From Telmatospirillum sp. (lineage in GTDB: Bacteria; Pseudomonadota; Alphaproteobacteria; Rhodospirillales; Magnetospirillaceae), in contig JARLJB010000298.1 of the NCBI GenBank assembly GCA_031291415.1, forward strand, positions 1-64,000: a stretch of DNA of 64,000 nucleotides. Reading direction: 5' to 3'. Shown here in pieces: positions 45,449 to 53,931 of this stretch (positions are counted from its first letter, which is position 1; each line of letters starts with the position of its first letter). A program made the position numbers and the translations under genes. The notes below the pieces were generated by a model that made no database searches, was not told where the DNA came from, and saw only the letters and a program-made list of their open reading frames with translations.

Positions 45449-46096
45449 ATGTCGATCGTTGCGCTGATTGATTACGGTTCGGGCAATCTCCGGTCGGCCG
45501 CCAAGGCCTTCGAACGGGCGATCACCGAGGCCGGCCTCGATGGGGACGTCAAAGTCACCGCCGATCCCGAGGTGGTTCGCAAGGCCGACCGCATCGTGTT
45601 GCCGGGCGTCGGCGCCTTTGCCGATTGCAAGCGCGGGCTCGATGCGCTGGCGGGCATGAACGAGGCGCTGCACGAGGCGGTGATCGAGCGGAAGAGGCCG
45701 TTCCTCGGCATCTGCGTCGGCATGCAACTGATGGCCGAATGGGGACGCGAATTTGGCGACCACGCGGGGCTTGGCTGGATCGAAGGCGATGTGGTCCCGA
45801 TCGCGCCGGCCGATGCGGCTCTTAAAATTCCGCACATGGGATGGAACGAACTGCAGTTCGTGCCCGGAGACCATCCCCTGCTGGCTGGATTGCAGCGGGG
45901 GAGCCATGCCTATTTCGTGCATAGCTTTCAGTTCCGGCCGACCAGGCCCGCGCAGATTTTGGCCACCGTCGATTATGGTGGACCGCTGACCGCCGCGGTT
46001 GGTCGCGACAATTTGGTGGGAACCCAGTTTCACCCGGAAAAAAGCCAGGCCACCGGACTGATGGTCATCACTAATTTTCTGCGTTGGCGCCCATGA
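45449..46096 (+). CDS. hisH: Imidazole glycerol phosphate synthase subunit HisH
   Basis: 215 residues from ATG 45449, 1 base after hisB. Class I glutamine amidotransferase: [24 protein letters not shown], the nucleophile in [14 protein letters not shown], and [10 protein letters not shown] (His-Glu). Supplies ammonia to HisF. ATGA overlap with hisA. Confidence 0.97.
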   Translation: MSIVALIDYGSGNLRSAAKAFERAITEAGLDGDVKVTADPEVVRKADRIVLPGVGAFADCKRGLDALAGMNEALHEAVIERKRPFLGICVGMQLMAEWGREFGDHAGLGWIEGDVVPIAPADAALKIPHMGWNELQFVPGDHPLLAGLQRGSHAYFVHSFQFRPTRPAQILATVDYGGPLTAAVGRDNLVGTQFHPEKSQATGLMVITNFLRWRP

Positions 46097-46818
46097 TTCT
46101 TTACCCCGCTATCGATCTCAAGGATGGGGCCTGCGTTCGCCTGGTCAAAGGCGAGATGTCCGAGGCCACCGTTTTCAACACCGATCCGTCGGCGCAGGCG
46201 CGCCTGTTCGCCGAGGCCGGATGCGAGTGGATTCACGTGGTCGACCTCAACGGCGCCTTTGCCGGGCGGCCGGTCAACGCCGACGCGGTGGCCGGCATCG
46301 TTGCCGCGGCTTCCGTTCCGGTGCAACTGGGCGGCGGCATCCGCGACATGGAGACCATCGCGCTGTGGCTGGAGAAAGGCGTCCGGCGGGTCATTCTCGG
46401 CACTGTCGCCCTCAAAAATCCAGACTTGGTGAAGGATGCCTGCCGGCGTTTTCCTGATCGGGTGGCGGTCGGCATCGACGCCCGCGGCGGCCGCGTGGCG
46501 GTCGAGGGCTGGGCGGAAACCTCCGAAGTGACGGCGCTTGATCTCGCTTTGAAATTCGAGGATGCCGGCGTCGCGGCAATCATCTACACCGACATCGACC
46601 GCGACGGCCTGCTGTCGGGCCCCAATGTCGAGGCGACGGCCGCGCTGGCGGAACGATTGACCACGCCGGTCATCGCCTCGGGCGGTGTTTCATCGCTGGA
46701 CGATCTGCGGGCGCTGAAAGCGCGGGCGTCTTCGGGGTTGGCCGGCGTAATCTCGGGCCGGGCGCTTTATGACGGGCGCATCGATCTCAAGGCGGCGCTC
46801 GGCGTATTGAAGGACTGA
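46093..46818 (+). CDS. hisA: Phosphoribosylformimino-5-aminoimidazole carboxamide ribotide isomerase
   Basis: 241 residues from ATG 46093. [19 protein letters not shown] (Asp8), [26 protein letters not shown] and [14 protein letters not shown] (catalytic Asp). TIM-barrel Amadori isomerase upstream of HisF in the pathway and in the operon. Confidence 0.97.
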   Translation: MILYPAIDLKDGACVRLVKGEMSEATVFNTDPSAQARLFAEAGCEWIHVVDLNGAFAGRPVNADAVAGIVAAASVPVQLGGGIRDMETIALWLEKGVRRVILGTVALKNPDLVKDACRRFPDRVAVGIDARGGRVAVEGWAETSEVTALDLALKFEDAGVAAIIYTDIDRDGLLSGPNVEATAALAERLTTPVIASGGVSSLDDLRALKARASSGLAGVISGRALYDGRIDLKAALGVLKD

Positions 46819-46824
46819 GCGGCC

Positions 46825-47586
46825 ATGCTGAAGATGCGCATCATTCCCTGTCTCGACGTCAAGGACGGACGTGTCGTCAAGGGCGTCAACTTTGTCGATC
46901 TGGTCGATGCCGGCGATCCGGTGGAACAGGCGCGGGTCTATGACCGGGCCGGTGCCGACGAACTGACCTTCCTCGACATCACCGCCTCGTCGGACAACCG
47001 CGACACGCTCTATGACGTGGTGGCGCGAACGGCCGAGCAATGCTTCATGCCATTGACCGTCGGCGGCGGTGTGCGCAAGCTCGAGGACATCCGCAAGCTT
47101 TTGCTGGCCGGTGCCGACAAGGTGTCGATCAATACGGCGGCGGTGCATCGGCCGGAATTCGTCGGCGAAGCGGCGGAAAAATTCGGCAGCCAATGCGTGG
47201 TGGTGGCTATCGACGCCAAGCAGGTGGGGCCGGACCGCTTCGAGATCTTCACCCATGGCGGACGCAACGGAACCGGTATCGACGCGGTGGCCTGGGCCCG
47301 GCGGATGGCCGATCTCGGTGCCGGCGAGATTCTGCTGACATCAATGGACCGCGATGGCACCGGACAGGGGTTCAATATTCCGCTGACCCGGGCGGTGGCC
47401 GACGCCGTTCGTGTCCCGGTCGTCGCCTCCGGCGGCGTCGGCACGCTCGACCACCTGGTCGAAGGCATCCGCGATGGCCACGCCACCGCCGTGCTGGCGG
47501 CCTCGATCTTTCATTTCGGCCACTATTCCATCAGCCAGGCCAAAGAACATCTTCGGGCGGCGGGCATTCCCGTGCGCCTGTCCTGA
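46825..47586 (+). CDS. hisF: Imidazole glycerol phosphate synthase subunit HisF
   Basis: 253 residues. [20 protein letters not shown] (Asp11), [21 protein letters not shown] (Asp130), [14 protein letters not shown] and [15 protein letters not shown]. Cyclase partner of HisH, forming IGP and AICAR. Separated from hisA by 6 bases. Confidence 0.97.
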   Translation: MLKMRIIPCLDVKDGRVVKGVNFVDLVDAGDPVEQARVYDRAGADELTFLDITASSDNRDTLYDVVARTAEQCFMPLTVGGGVRKLEDIRKLLLAGADKVSINTAAVHRPEFVGEAAEKFGSQCVVVAIDAKQVGPDRFEIFTHGGRNGTGIDAVAWARRMADLGAGEILLTSMDRDGTGQGFNIPLTRAVADAVRVPVVASGGVGTLDHLVEGIRDGHATAVLAASIFHFGHYSISQAKEHLRAAGIPVRLS

Positions 47587-47598
47587 CAGGAGGCCGGC

Positions 47599-47925
47599 GT
47601 GCCGACCAACAGCGATATCGTTGAACGACTTTACCAGACGATTTCCGGCCGCAAGGGCGGTGATCCCGAGACATCCTACACGGCCAAACTGTTCTCGCGT
47701 GGACGGGGGAAGATCGCCCAGAAGGTTGGCGAGGAATCGGTCGAGACGGTGATTGCCGCGCTGTCCGAAACGCCGGAGCGGGTGATCAGCGAGAGTGCCG
47801 ATCTGCTTTATCATCTGCTCGTCCTGTGGGCCGATTGCGGCATCGCGCCGGCCGACGTCTGGGCCGAACTGGAGCGGCGCCAGGGAGTCTCCGGCATTGC
47901 CGAAAAGAACGCCCGTCCGCGGTAA
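47599..47925 (+). CDS. hisE: Phosphoribosyl-ATP diphosphatase
   Basis: 108 residues, stand-alone HisE. SYTAKLFSRGRGKIAQKVGE then ESVETVIAA and ESADLLYHLLVLW carry the metal-binding Glu/Asp pattern of MazG-like pyrophosphatases. Second step of histidine synthesis. GAGG just before the start. Last his gene of the run. Confidence 0.96.
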   Translation: MPTNSDIVERLYQTISGRKGGDPETSYTAKLFSRGRGKIAQKVGEESVETVIAALSETPERVISESADLLYHLLVLWADCGIAPADVWAELERRQGVSGIAEKNARPR

Positions 47926-48038
47926 CGGCATCCCCGCGGCCGGGGCAATTCCGGGAGGACCGCGCCGGTCCTTGAAGTCCGAGCGGCGCTTGAGCGGAAG
48001 CGTCATATGAAACCCTGAAGTCCGGGGAGAATCCCAAG

Positions 48039-48404
48039 ATGACCTATGATCCCAACAATGTTTTCGCCCGCATCCTGAAGGGCGAGATTCCTTGCAAAAA
48101 AGTCTATGAGGACGCCTTTGCGCTGGCCTTTCACGACATCGCGCCGAAGGCGCCGGTGCATGTGCTGGTCATCCCCAAGGGGGCCTATGTCTCCTGGAAT
48201 GATTTTTCCGAGAAAGCACCGGCCGAAGAGATCGCCGGTTTCGTTCGTGCCGTCGGGGCGGTGGCCCGTCAGCTCGGCCTGGAAGAACCCGGCTATCGCA
48301 TGTTGATCAATACCGGTCGGGATGGCGGCCAGGAGGTACCACACCTGCACGTGCATTTGTTCGGTGGCCGTGTGCTCGGACGGATGATTCCCGACGGCGT
48401 GTAA
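48039..48404 (+). CDS. hinT: HIT family protein (HinT-like)
   Basis: 121 residues. VFARILKGEIPCKKVYEDAF opening and the histidine triad QEVPHLHVHLFGG near the end. HinT proteins hydrolyse nucleoside phosphoramidates. Commonly located after hisE in alphaproteobacteria; likely the last gene of the unit. Confidence 0.95.
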   Translation: MTYDPNNVFARILKGEIPCKKVYEDAFALAFHDIAPKAPVHVLVIPKGAYVSWNDFSEKAPAEEIAGFVRAVGAVARQLGLEEPGYRMLINTGRDGGQEVPHLHVHLFGGRVLGRMIPDGV

Positions 48405-48522
48405 AGCCGGACTGGCGGGAAGCTGGTAGAAAACCAGGAAAACAGTACCACCTGCAGGTATTTTATCTCGCCATTTGTATCCGTATTAGGCACAGTAATG
48501 GTTCGAAACAAGCGTTCGAGCC

Positions 48523-50196
48523 ATGGCTTCGCCAGAATCCAGCAATCCGTCGTTGTACGGCCACCAGATGTGCGTGGTATGGGCCATTCTTATGGCCCTG
48601 CTATCGGGATTGGTGACGTTTGGCGTCTGGCGTCAGAGCCGGGAATCGGCGATCGAAACGGCACGGGCCCTGTTTGATCTCCGCGTCGACGAACTGGCCC
48701 GCGCCCTGGTGCTGCGCGACGCCGATTACGAACAGGTCTTGCGCGGCGCCCGTGGTCTGCTGGCCGCCAACCGGACGGTCAGCGCCCGCGAGTGGCATGC
48801 CTATGCCGAGGAACTGAACATCAGTTCTCTGATCGGCTTGGCCGGCCTGACCCTTCTGCACGTCGTCTCCGCCCAGGACATCGAGAAATTCGCGTCGGAC
48901 CGCCGCCACGATCAGGACATGTCCGATTTCGCGCTGAAAACCGACCGGTCGCGCGAGCAGTACATCGTTCTCAGCTTCATCGAGCCGGCGCTGCCTCGCA
49001 CCACCGAGATTATCGGCAAGGATCTCAGCAGCGATCCCGTGCGGTTGGAGGCGCTGACGCGGGCTCGCGACACGGCGCTGCCGGCGGCCACCGCTCCACA
49101 TAGGCTCTATAGCGAGCCGATCAAGGGACCCGAGAGCTTTTCGATCTATGTCCCGGTTTATCGGTCCGGCGTTCCGCTCGGCACCCCCGAAGGTCGCCGT
49201 CGCGCCTTGTGGGCCTATGTCGGCTGTATCGTGCCGATCGAGAATATGATCCAGGGCGTCATCGCCGGAATGCGCCGCGACGTGGGATCCGATGCTTTGG
49301 AGGGAATCGTCTTTACCGTCGAGGACCTGGCTGCGGCGGGGAATTCCAGGTTTCTTTACGATAGCGGATTGACCGGCGCCGCTCGCGACGGAACGGCTTT
49401 CGAAAAACGTGTCACCATCGACATCTCCGGGCGTCAGTGGGCCATCGAGGCCCGGTCTTTACCGGCGCTGCAAGCCAAACGGGTCGCCGTCATTTCTACC
49501 GTCTGGACAACGGTGGTGGCCCTTTTCGGCATTCTGCTGACCGGTTTGACCTACGCGCTCGGCGTCATCCTGGAAAACCGCGCCAACCTGCGACGGGCTT
49601 TCGCGAGTCTGGCTGAACGGGAAGCTGAGCTCAATCACCTGGCGCACAGCGATTCGCTGACCGGTTTGGCCAATCGACGTCATTTCTTTGTGGTTGGCTT
49701 GGCCGAATTGGCCCGGGCGCGGCGTCACCGGCGGGCGCTCAGCGTTCTGATGATGGATGTCGACCATTTCAAAGCGATCAACGACGCCCATGGCCATGGG
49801 CTGGGCGACGAGACTTTGAAAAGGCTCGCCCAAACCTGCCAGACCGTTTTGCGCGATTGCGATCTTATCGCGCGCATGGGCGGCGAGGAATTCGCCGTTC
49901 TTCTTACCGAAACCGATCTTCCGGAAGCGCAGGCGATTGCCGAGCGTCTGCGCCACGTCATCGATGAGGTGAAGGTTGAGACCGCCGCTGGCGTCGGCTT
50001 CGGCGTGACCGTCAGCATCGGCGCCGCCGGCCTGCATGATCAGGACGAGACCCTGGAGGATGTGGTGCGGCGGGCCGATCACGCGCTCTATGCCGCCAAG
50101 GCGGCCGGCCGCAACCGGGTCGTCGTCTTCGATTTTGGCGACCAGCATCTGTTCGATCTTGTTGCGCCGTCGCCCTCGGTGAAGACGAGAGCATGA
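48523..50196 (+). CDS. CHASE-domain diguanylate cyclase
   Basis: 557 residues. TM1 at about 17-35 (VVWAILMALLSGLVTFGVW), a periplasmic CHASE sensor (about 60-275; RGLLAANRTVSAREWHAYAE), TM2 at about 325-348 (WTTVVALFGILLTGLTYALG), a short coiled coil, and a GGDEF domain (LNHLAHSDSLTGLANRRHFF, DVDHFKAINDAHGHGLGDET). The active site is GGEEF, and RDCD five residues before it is an inhibitory I-site. So it should make cyclic di-GMP with product feedback, in response to an unknown extracellular ligand. No EAL domain. Confidence 0.92.
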   Translation: MASPESSNPSLYGHQMCVVWAILMALLSGLVTFGVWRQSRESAIETARALFDLRVDELARALVLRDADYEQVLRGARGLLAANRTVSAREWHAYAEELNISSLIGLAGLTLLHVVSAQDIEKFASDRRHDQDMSDFALKTDRSREQYIVLSFIEPALPRTTEIIGKDLSSDPVRLEALTRARDTALPAATAPHRLYSEPIKGPESFSIYVPVYRSGVPLGTPEGRRRALWAYVGCIVPIENMIQGVIAGMRRDVGSDALEGIVFTVEDLAAAGNSRFLYDSGLTGAARDGTAFEKRVTIDISGRQWAIEARSLPALQAKRVAVISTVWTTVVALFGILLTGLTYALGVILENRANLRRAFASLAEREAELNHLAHSDSLTGLANRRHFFVVGLAELARARRHRRALSVLMMDVDHFKAINDAHGHGLGDETLKRLAQTCQTVLRDCDLIARMGGEEFAVLLTETDLPEAQAIAERLRHVIDEVKVETAAGVGFGVTVSIGAAGLHDQDETLEDVVRRADHALYAAKAAGRNRVVVFDFGDQHLFDLVAPSPSVKTRA

Positions 50197-50242
50197 CCTA
50201 TTCTGGTTCCCCCTTAGGTTGAGCAGCAGAAAGACGTCTAAC

Positions 50243-50671
50243 ATGGTTCAAGAAGCTTCCCTCCCCTGGCCGCGCGTCGGGGTCGGTGCGGTGGTCGCTA
50301 CCCCGGACGGTTATGTCTTGCTGCAACGGGCCGGCAAACACGGTGGCGGCCTGTGGTCATTACCGGGTGGAGCACTCGAACCGGGTGAGTCGTTGATCGC
50401 TTGCGCTGTGCGGGAAACCCTGGAGGAAGCCGGCGTGGTCCTGCGCGATGCCCGCCTCCTGCCCTTCGTCAGCGAGGACATTTTTCCGCAACAGCATTGG
50501 GTGACGCACTATGTCTGCGGTGAAACCAGCGACCGTCCACGCATCATGGAACCGGACAAGGCGTCAGGGCTGTTCGTCGGCTGGCCCGACGAGTTCCCGC
50601 CGGCATTGTTTGCCGGCCTGCCGCAACTGATCGCCCAAGGGTATCTCCGCGCCAACTCCTCGGTCCCCTGA
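50243..50671 (+). CDS. Nudix hydrolase
   Basis: About 142 residues from ATG 50243 (a TTG at 50219 keeps the frame). The Nudix box GALEPGESLIACAVRETLEE continuing AGVV fits GX5EX7REUXEEXGU. The rest resembles ADP-ribose or dinucleotide pyrophosphatases (VGVGAVVATPDGYVLLQRAG). Substrate unknown. Converges with comM, 8 bases apart. Confidence 0.9.
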   Translation: MVQEASLPWPRVGVGAVVATPDGYVLLQRAGKHGGGLWSLPGGALEPGESLIACAVRETLEEAGVVLRDARLLPFVSEDIFPQQHWVTHYVCGETSDRPRIMEPDKASGLFVGWPDEFPPALFAGLPQLIAQGYLRANSSVP

Positions 50672-50679
50672 CGGATCGA

Positions 50680-52206
50680 TCATCCGGCCTGCGGTCCCAT
50701 CGCGATCCGGCGGTAGCTCAGGGCCTCGGCGATGTGCAGCCGGTGGATTTCGGCGCTGCCGGCGAGATCGGCGAGTGTTCGCGAGACGCGCAGAATCCGG
50801 TGGTAAGCCCGTGCCGTCAGGCGCAGGCGTTCGGCCGCATCGGCCAAAAGGGTCCGCGCCGCCGCATCGGACGGCACCAGGGTTTCCAGCAAGGCGCCAT
50901 CCGCCTCGGCGTTACAGCGAATGGTTTGTCCGTCCGCCACGCGGGCATAGCGCTCGATCTGCCGCGCCCGGGCCTGGGCCACGCGGGCCGCGACGGTGGC
51001 GCTGTCCTCGGCGGGTGGTGGCAGCGACAGGTCGGCGGGATTGACGGCCGGCACCGTCACATGGAGATCGATACGGTCCAACAGCGGTCCTGAAATGCGT
51101 GCCTGATAGTCGGCGCCGCAGCGCGGCGCCCGGCCGCAGCCCAGCATGGGGTCGCCGAGATAGCCGCATTTGCAGGGATTCATCGCCGCCACCAGCTGCA
51201 CGCGGGCCGGATAGCTGACATGGGCATTGGCGCGCGCCACGGTGACCCGGCCGGTTTCCAGCGGCTGGCGCAGCGCCTCGAGCGCAGCGCGTTGAAACTC
51301 CGGCAATTCGTCGAGAAAAAGAACGCCAAGATGGGCGAGCGAGATCTCGCCCGGCTTCGCCCGGTTGCCGCCACCGATCAAGGCGGCCATCGACGCCGAG
51401 TGATGCGGGTCGCGGAACGGCCGCCGACGCAGCAATCGTCCCTGGTCGAGCCGTCCGGCGAGGCTGTGGATCATCGTGACCTCCAGCGCCTCGGCGGGAG
51501 CCAGCGGCGGCAACAGGCCGGGCAGTCGGGCCGCCAGCATCGACTTTCCCGATCCCGGCGGACCCACCATCAACAGATTGTGGCCGCCAGCGGCGGCGAT
51601 TTCGAGAGCGCGCTTGGCGGTTTCCTGACCTTTGATGTCCTTGAGATCGAGCGTCGTGCCCGGTTCCTCGGCCAGTTGCGGGACCGGCCGGGCAAGAATC
51701 TGGCTGCCCTTGAAGTGATTGATCAAGGCCAGCAGGCTGGCCGGCGCCAGCACCTCGGTACCGCTCCAGGCGGCCTCGCCGCCTTGCGCCGCCGGGCAGA
51801 TCAGGCCGCGATCGCTGGCGCTGGCGGCCAGCGCGGCCGCCAGAACACCGGTCACCGGGGCCAGCCGCCCGTCGAGACCAAGTTCGCCCAGGGCGACATA
51901 ATGGTCCATCTCCTCGACCGGCAGGATGCCCATGGCGACCAGAAGAGCAAGGGCGATCGGCAGATCGAAGTGGCTGCCTTCCTTCTGCACGTCGGCCGGC
52001 GCCAGATTGAGGGTGATGCGCTTGGGCGGCAGGGCCAGCCCCAGGGCCTGCAAGGCCGAGCGCACCCGTTCGCGCGATTCGGCCACCGCCTTGTCGGGCA
52101 ACCCGACGACGGTGAGCGCCGGTAACCCGTTTCCTAATTGGCACTGAACATCGATGGGAAGAACGTCGATCCCCTGGAAGGCGACGGTGGCGACATGGGC
52201 GGTCAT
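50680..52206 (-). CDS. comM: YifB/ComM family Mg-chelatase-like AAA ATPase
   Basis: 508 residues. N-terminal Lon-C-like fold (VDVQCQLGNGLPALTVVGLP, AVAESRERVRSAL), Walker A MVGPPGSGKSMLAARLPGLL, LFLDELPEFQRAALEALRQP (Walker B), a CKCGYLGD zinc-like segment and sensor arginines (DRIDLHVTVP). ComM is a helicase that extends branch migration during natural transformation. No competence genes are nearby. Confidence 0.94.
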   Translation of the reverse strand: MTAHVATVAFQGIDVLPIDVQCQLGNGLPALTVVGLPDKAVAESRERVRSALQALGLALPPKRITLNLAPADVQKEGSHFDLPIALALLVAMGILPVEEMDHYVALGELGLDGRLAPVTGVLAAALAASASDRGLICPAAQGGEAAWSGTEVLAPASLLALINHFKGSQILARPVPQLAEEPGTTLDLKDIKGQETAKRALEIAAAGGHNLLMVGPPGSGKSMLAARLPGLLPPLAPAEALEVTMIHSLAGRLDQGRLLRRRPFRDPHHSASMAALIGGGNRAKPGEISLAHLGVLFLDELPEFQRAALEALRQPLETGRVTVARANAHVSYPARVQLVAAMNPCKCGYLGDPMLGCGRAPRCGADYQARISGPLLDRIDLHVTVPAVNPADLSLPPPAEDSATVAARVAQARARQIERYARVADGQTIRCNAEADGALLETLVPSDAAARTLLADAAERLRLTARAYHRILRVSRTLADLAGSAEIHRLHIAEALSYRRIAMGPQAG

Positions 52207-52682
52207 GGTATCCGTATGTATCCTAAAAGGAAACTACGGGCGACTATAGCGGTGTAGGAACGCGGTGCCTAGGGGTAGATCGCGGCGGTCGAACCGGTGG
52301 GGGCCAGATGCCGACGGCACGGATGCTCTTTTTGGGCGGGCTATTAAGCGGAAATCGATTCCGCCCCCCTACTTCATACCGACAGTTCCCGTACAGAAAT
52401 GTCACAGGACGCGTCTTTTGTTTCCAGGTATGACGCACCCGACAGAGGTGATCTGTGCCTATCTGTACGCAGATTGACGGAACCACCGGCGATGCCGCTC
52501 ACCACGACCATAAAGGCTGGACCAATGTGTCTTGGCGCGAATCCCGCCAAGGCCTTTCCCATTTCATTGTCCGACGTCTTCACCGGAAGCGTTGCCTGGG
52601 AGAGGGCCGACATGGCTGACTGCATTTTCACCCTCCGCGGGGAATGCGAGGGCCTGAACAATTCAATCAGAAAGGAAGGGAT
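52207..52682. other. Intergenic region of lower GC before the lysozyme-like gene
   Basis: 476 bases. Open frames exist on both strands (116 codons on plus from 52399, which runs into the lysozyme gene, and 182 codons on minus ending at 52374), but neither has a recognisable domain or good start context and they overlap each other. The end carries a strong ribosome binding site (AAAGGAAGGG, about 52671-52680) for the gene at 52683. No inverted terminal repeats were found. Confidence 0.4.
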
Positions 52683-53423
52683 ATGGCGGACCAAGCACCA
52701 CCGAAGACGGGTTTTGAAAGATGGCAGGACGACATCGACAAGGCTGTAGGAGATGCCAAATGGAATATCTGGGACTGCGAAATTCAGATGGCGGTAAATG
52801 AGTACAACCACCACCTTTTGGGCACAGCAGGATACCTGCCTCTGGATTGGCAACTTATCAAGGCGATGCTGTGGGTTGAAACAGGTGCCAACAGTTCCGA
52901 ATGGAAAAACCGGCCCATGCAAATAGGAGTGGCTGGCGATCCTGGGCTGACATCATTCCTTTCAAGTAAGGAAGGCAGCGACTTGATTCTGCCTCCAGCC
53001 TTGAAGGGTCGCTTGACTGCGGGATCAGCCAGAACGATTCCCGCGCATAACATCCGCGCAGGTATCGGCTATCTTCTCATGCGCATGGCAAATTTCGAAG
53101 ATCGCAGCGTGCCTGGAGCCGACCCCAAAGTCTATGAGGTCACCGTCAAGACAGGCGATAGTGTCGACAAGATCGCCAAAACCCAAGAAAGCACAGTCGA
53201 CACCCTGAAGAAGCTGAACCCGACGGCCACCGTTTTGCGTCCCGGACAAGTTTTGAAGTGCCAAAAAGCATCGATTCAACGCGTCATTACGGGCTGGAGA
53301 CACATATCCGCGACATCGATAGCACAGCGTTATAACGGAGGTGGTGATCCAAATTATGCAAAAAAGCTCGATTACGCGTCGACGTTAGTACGCAAAGGGG
53401 AGACGGTACTATGCGCACAATAA
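52683..53423 (+). CDS. Lysozyme-like / lytic transglycosylase protein with inserted LysM domain
   Basis: 246 residues from ATG 52683, supported by AAAGGAAGGG. No signal peptide. Residues 52-131 look like the first part of a goose-lysozyme/SLT fold: LIKAMLWVETGANSSEW with likely catalytic Glu66, RPMQIGVAGDPGL, then NIRAGIGYLLMRMANFED. A LysM domain (about 150-193, YEVTVKTGDSVDKIAKTQES ... NPTATVLRPGQVLKC) follows, and then a segment like the closing SLT motif, ISATSIAQRYNGGGDPNYAK. The LysM thus seems inserted inside the enzyme. Base composition is lower in GC than neighbours. The next gene encodes an LprI-like inhibitor and overlaps by 13 bases, suggesting an exported peptidoglycan-cleaving effector and its immunity protein. 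Fold assignment is by eye. Confidence 0.65.
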   Translation: MADQAPPKTGFERWQDDIDKAVGDAKWNIWDCEIQMAVNEYNHHLLGTAGYLPLDWQLIKAMLWVETGANSSEWKNRPMQIGVAGDPGLTSFLSSKEGSDLILPPALKGRLTAGSARTIPAHNIRAGIGYLLMRMANFEDRSVPGADPKVYEVTVKTGDSVDKIAKTQESTVDTLKKLNPTATVLRPGQVLKCQKASIQRVITGWRHISATSIAQRYNGGGDPNYAKKLDYASTLVRKGETVLCAQ

Positions 53424-53854
53424 AGCGGATCGGTTTTTGCTTGGCGGCTAGCTTGCCAGCGTTAATATTTTCGACGTCATCCGCTTCCGTTCTTGATGAG
53501 CGGGCTTTGCGCGAGGAATGCAGCGCCCTCTCTCAGGCGGGAATGCAGGACTGTCTGGCAAAGAAAGCCAAAAATAGTCAGGATGTATTGAGGCAAGCCG
53601 AGGAGAACGTGGCCAGCCTTCTCTCCAAATGGGATGAAGACGATAAGTACGTCAATCAAGCCAAGGCGAATCTTGCCGCATCAAACAAGGAATTCGTGAA
53701 GTACCGTGAGAGCCAATGCGAACTTTCGGCTTCGCTAGGTGGTGGTGCAATCGGCAATGCTCTCGAAATGAGGCGTCTGGCTTGTGTCGCGGAACTCAAC
53801 AGCAGACGATCAGAGCAACTACGCGACGCTGTGTCTGATCTGCCGTTGAAGTAG
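53411..53854 (+). CDS. LprI-like (DUF1311) periplasmic protein, probable lysozyme inhibitor or immunity protein
   Basis: 147 residues. Signal peptide RIGFCLAASLPALIFSTSSA, then a helical mature domain with four cysteines in the LprI/DUF1311 pattern: EECSALSQAGMQDCLAKKA, a KFQ-like central helix pair (LLSKWDEDDKYVNQAKANLA), KYRESQCELSASLGGG, and MRRLACVAELNSRRSEQLRD. LprI proteins inhibit lysozyme. Directly overlaps the lysozyme-like gene, consistent with periplasmic protection against its product. It shares the lower GC of its partner. Confidence 0.8.
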   Translation: MRTIKRIGFCLAASLPALIFSTSSASVLDERALREECSALSQAGMQDCLAKKAKNSQDVLRQAEENVASLLSKWDEDDKYVNQAKANLAASNKEFVKYRESQCELSASLGGGAIGNALEMRRLACVAELNSRRSEQLRDAVSDLPLK

Positions 53855-53864
53855 GTTGCATGAA

Positions 53865-53900
53865 CTACCCAGCATGGGGCGCGGGCCAGCGTCTGGGTAG
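53865..53900 (+). terminator. Possible terminator hairpin
   Basis: CTACCCAG (53865-53872) and CTGGGTAG (53893-53900) form a perfect 8-bp stem with a 20-base loop, between the LprI-like gene and the convergent chemoreceptor gene. No T-run follows. Confidence 0.35.
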
Positions 53901-53931
53901 AGATTGCCAGGTGCCGCCTTGCCAGCCGCGT

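Noticed and set aside
52399-52749. 116-codon plus-strand open frame before the lysozyme-like gene
   Set aside because: Overlaps the start of the lysozyme-like gene in another frame and shows no recognisable family; kept only as a note in the intergenic entry.
52374-52922. 182-codon minus-strand open frame overlapping the lysozyme-like gene
   Set aside because: No domain, no good start context, and it overlaps a better supported gene with a strong ribosome binding site.
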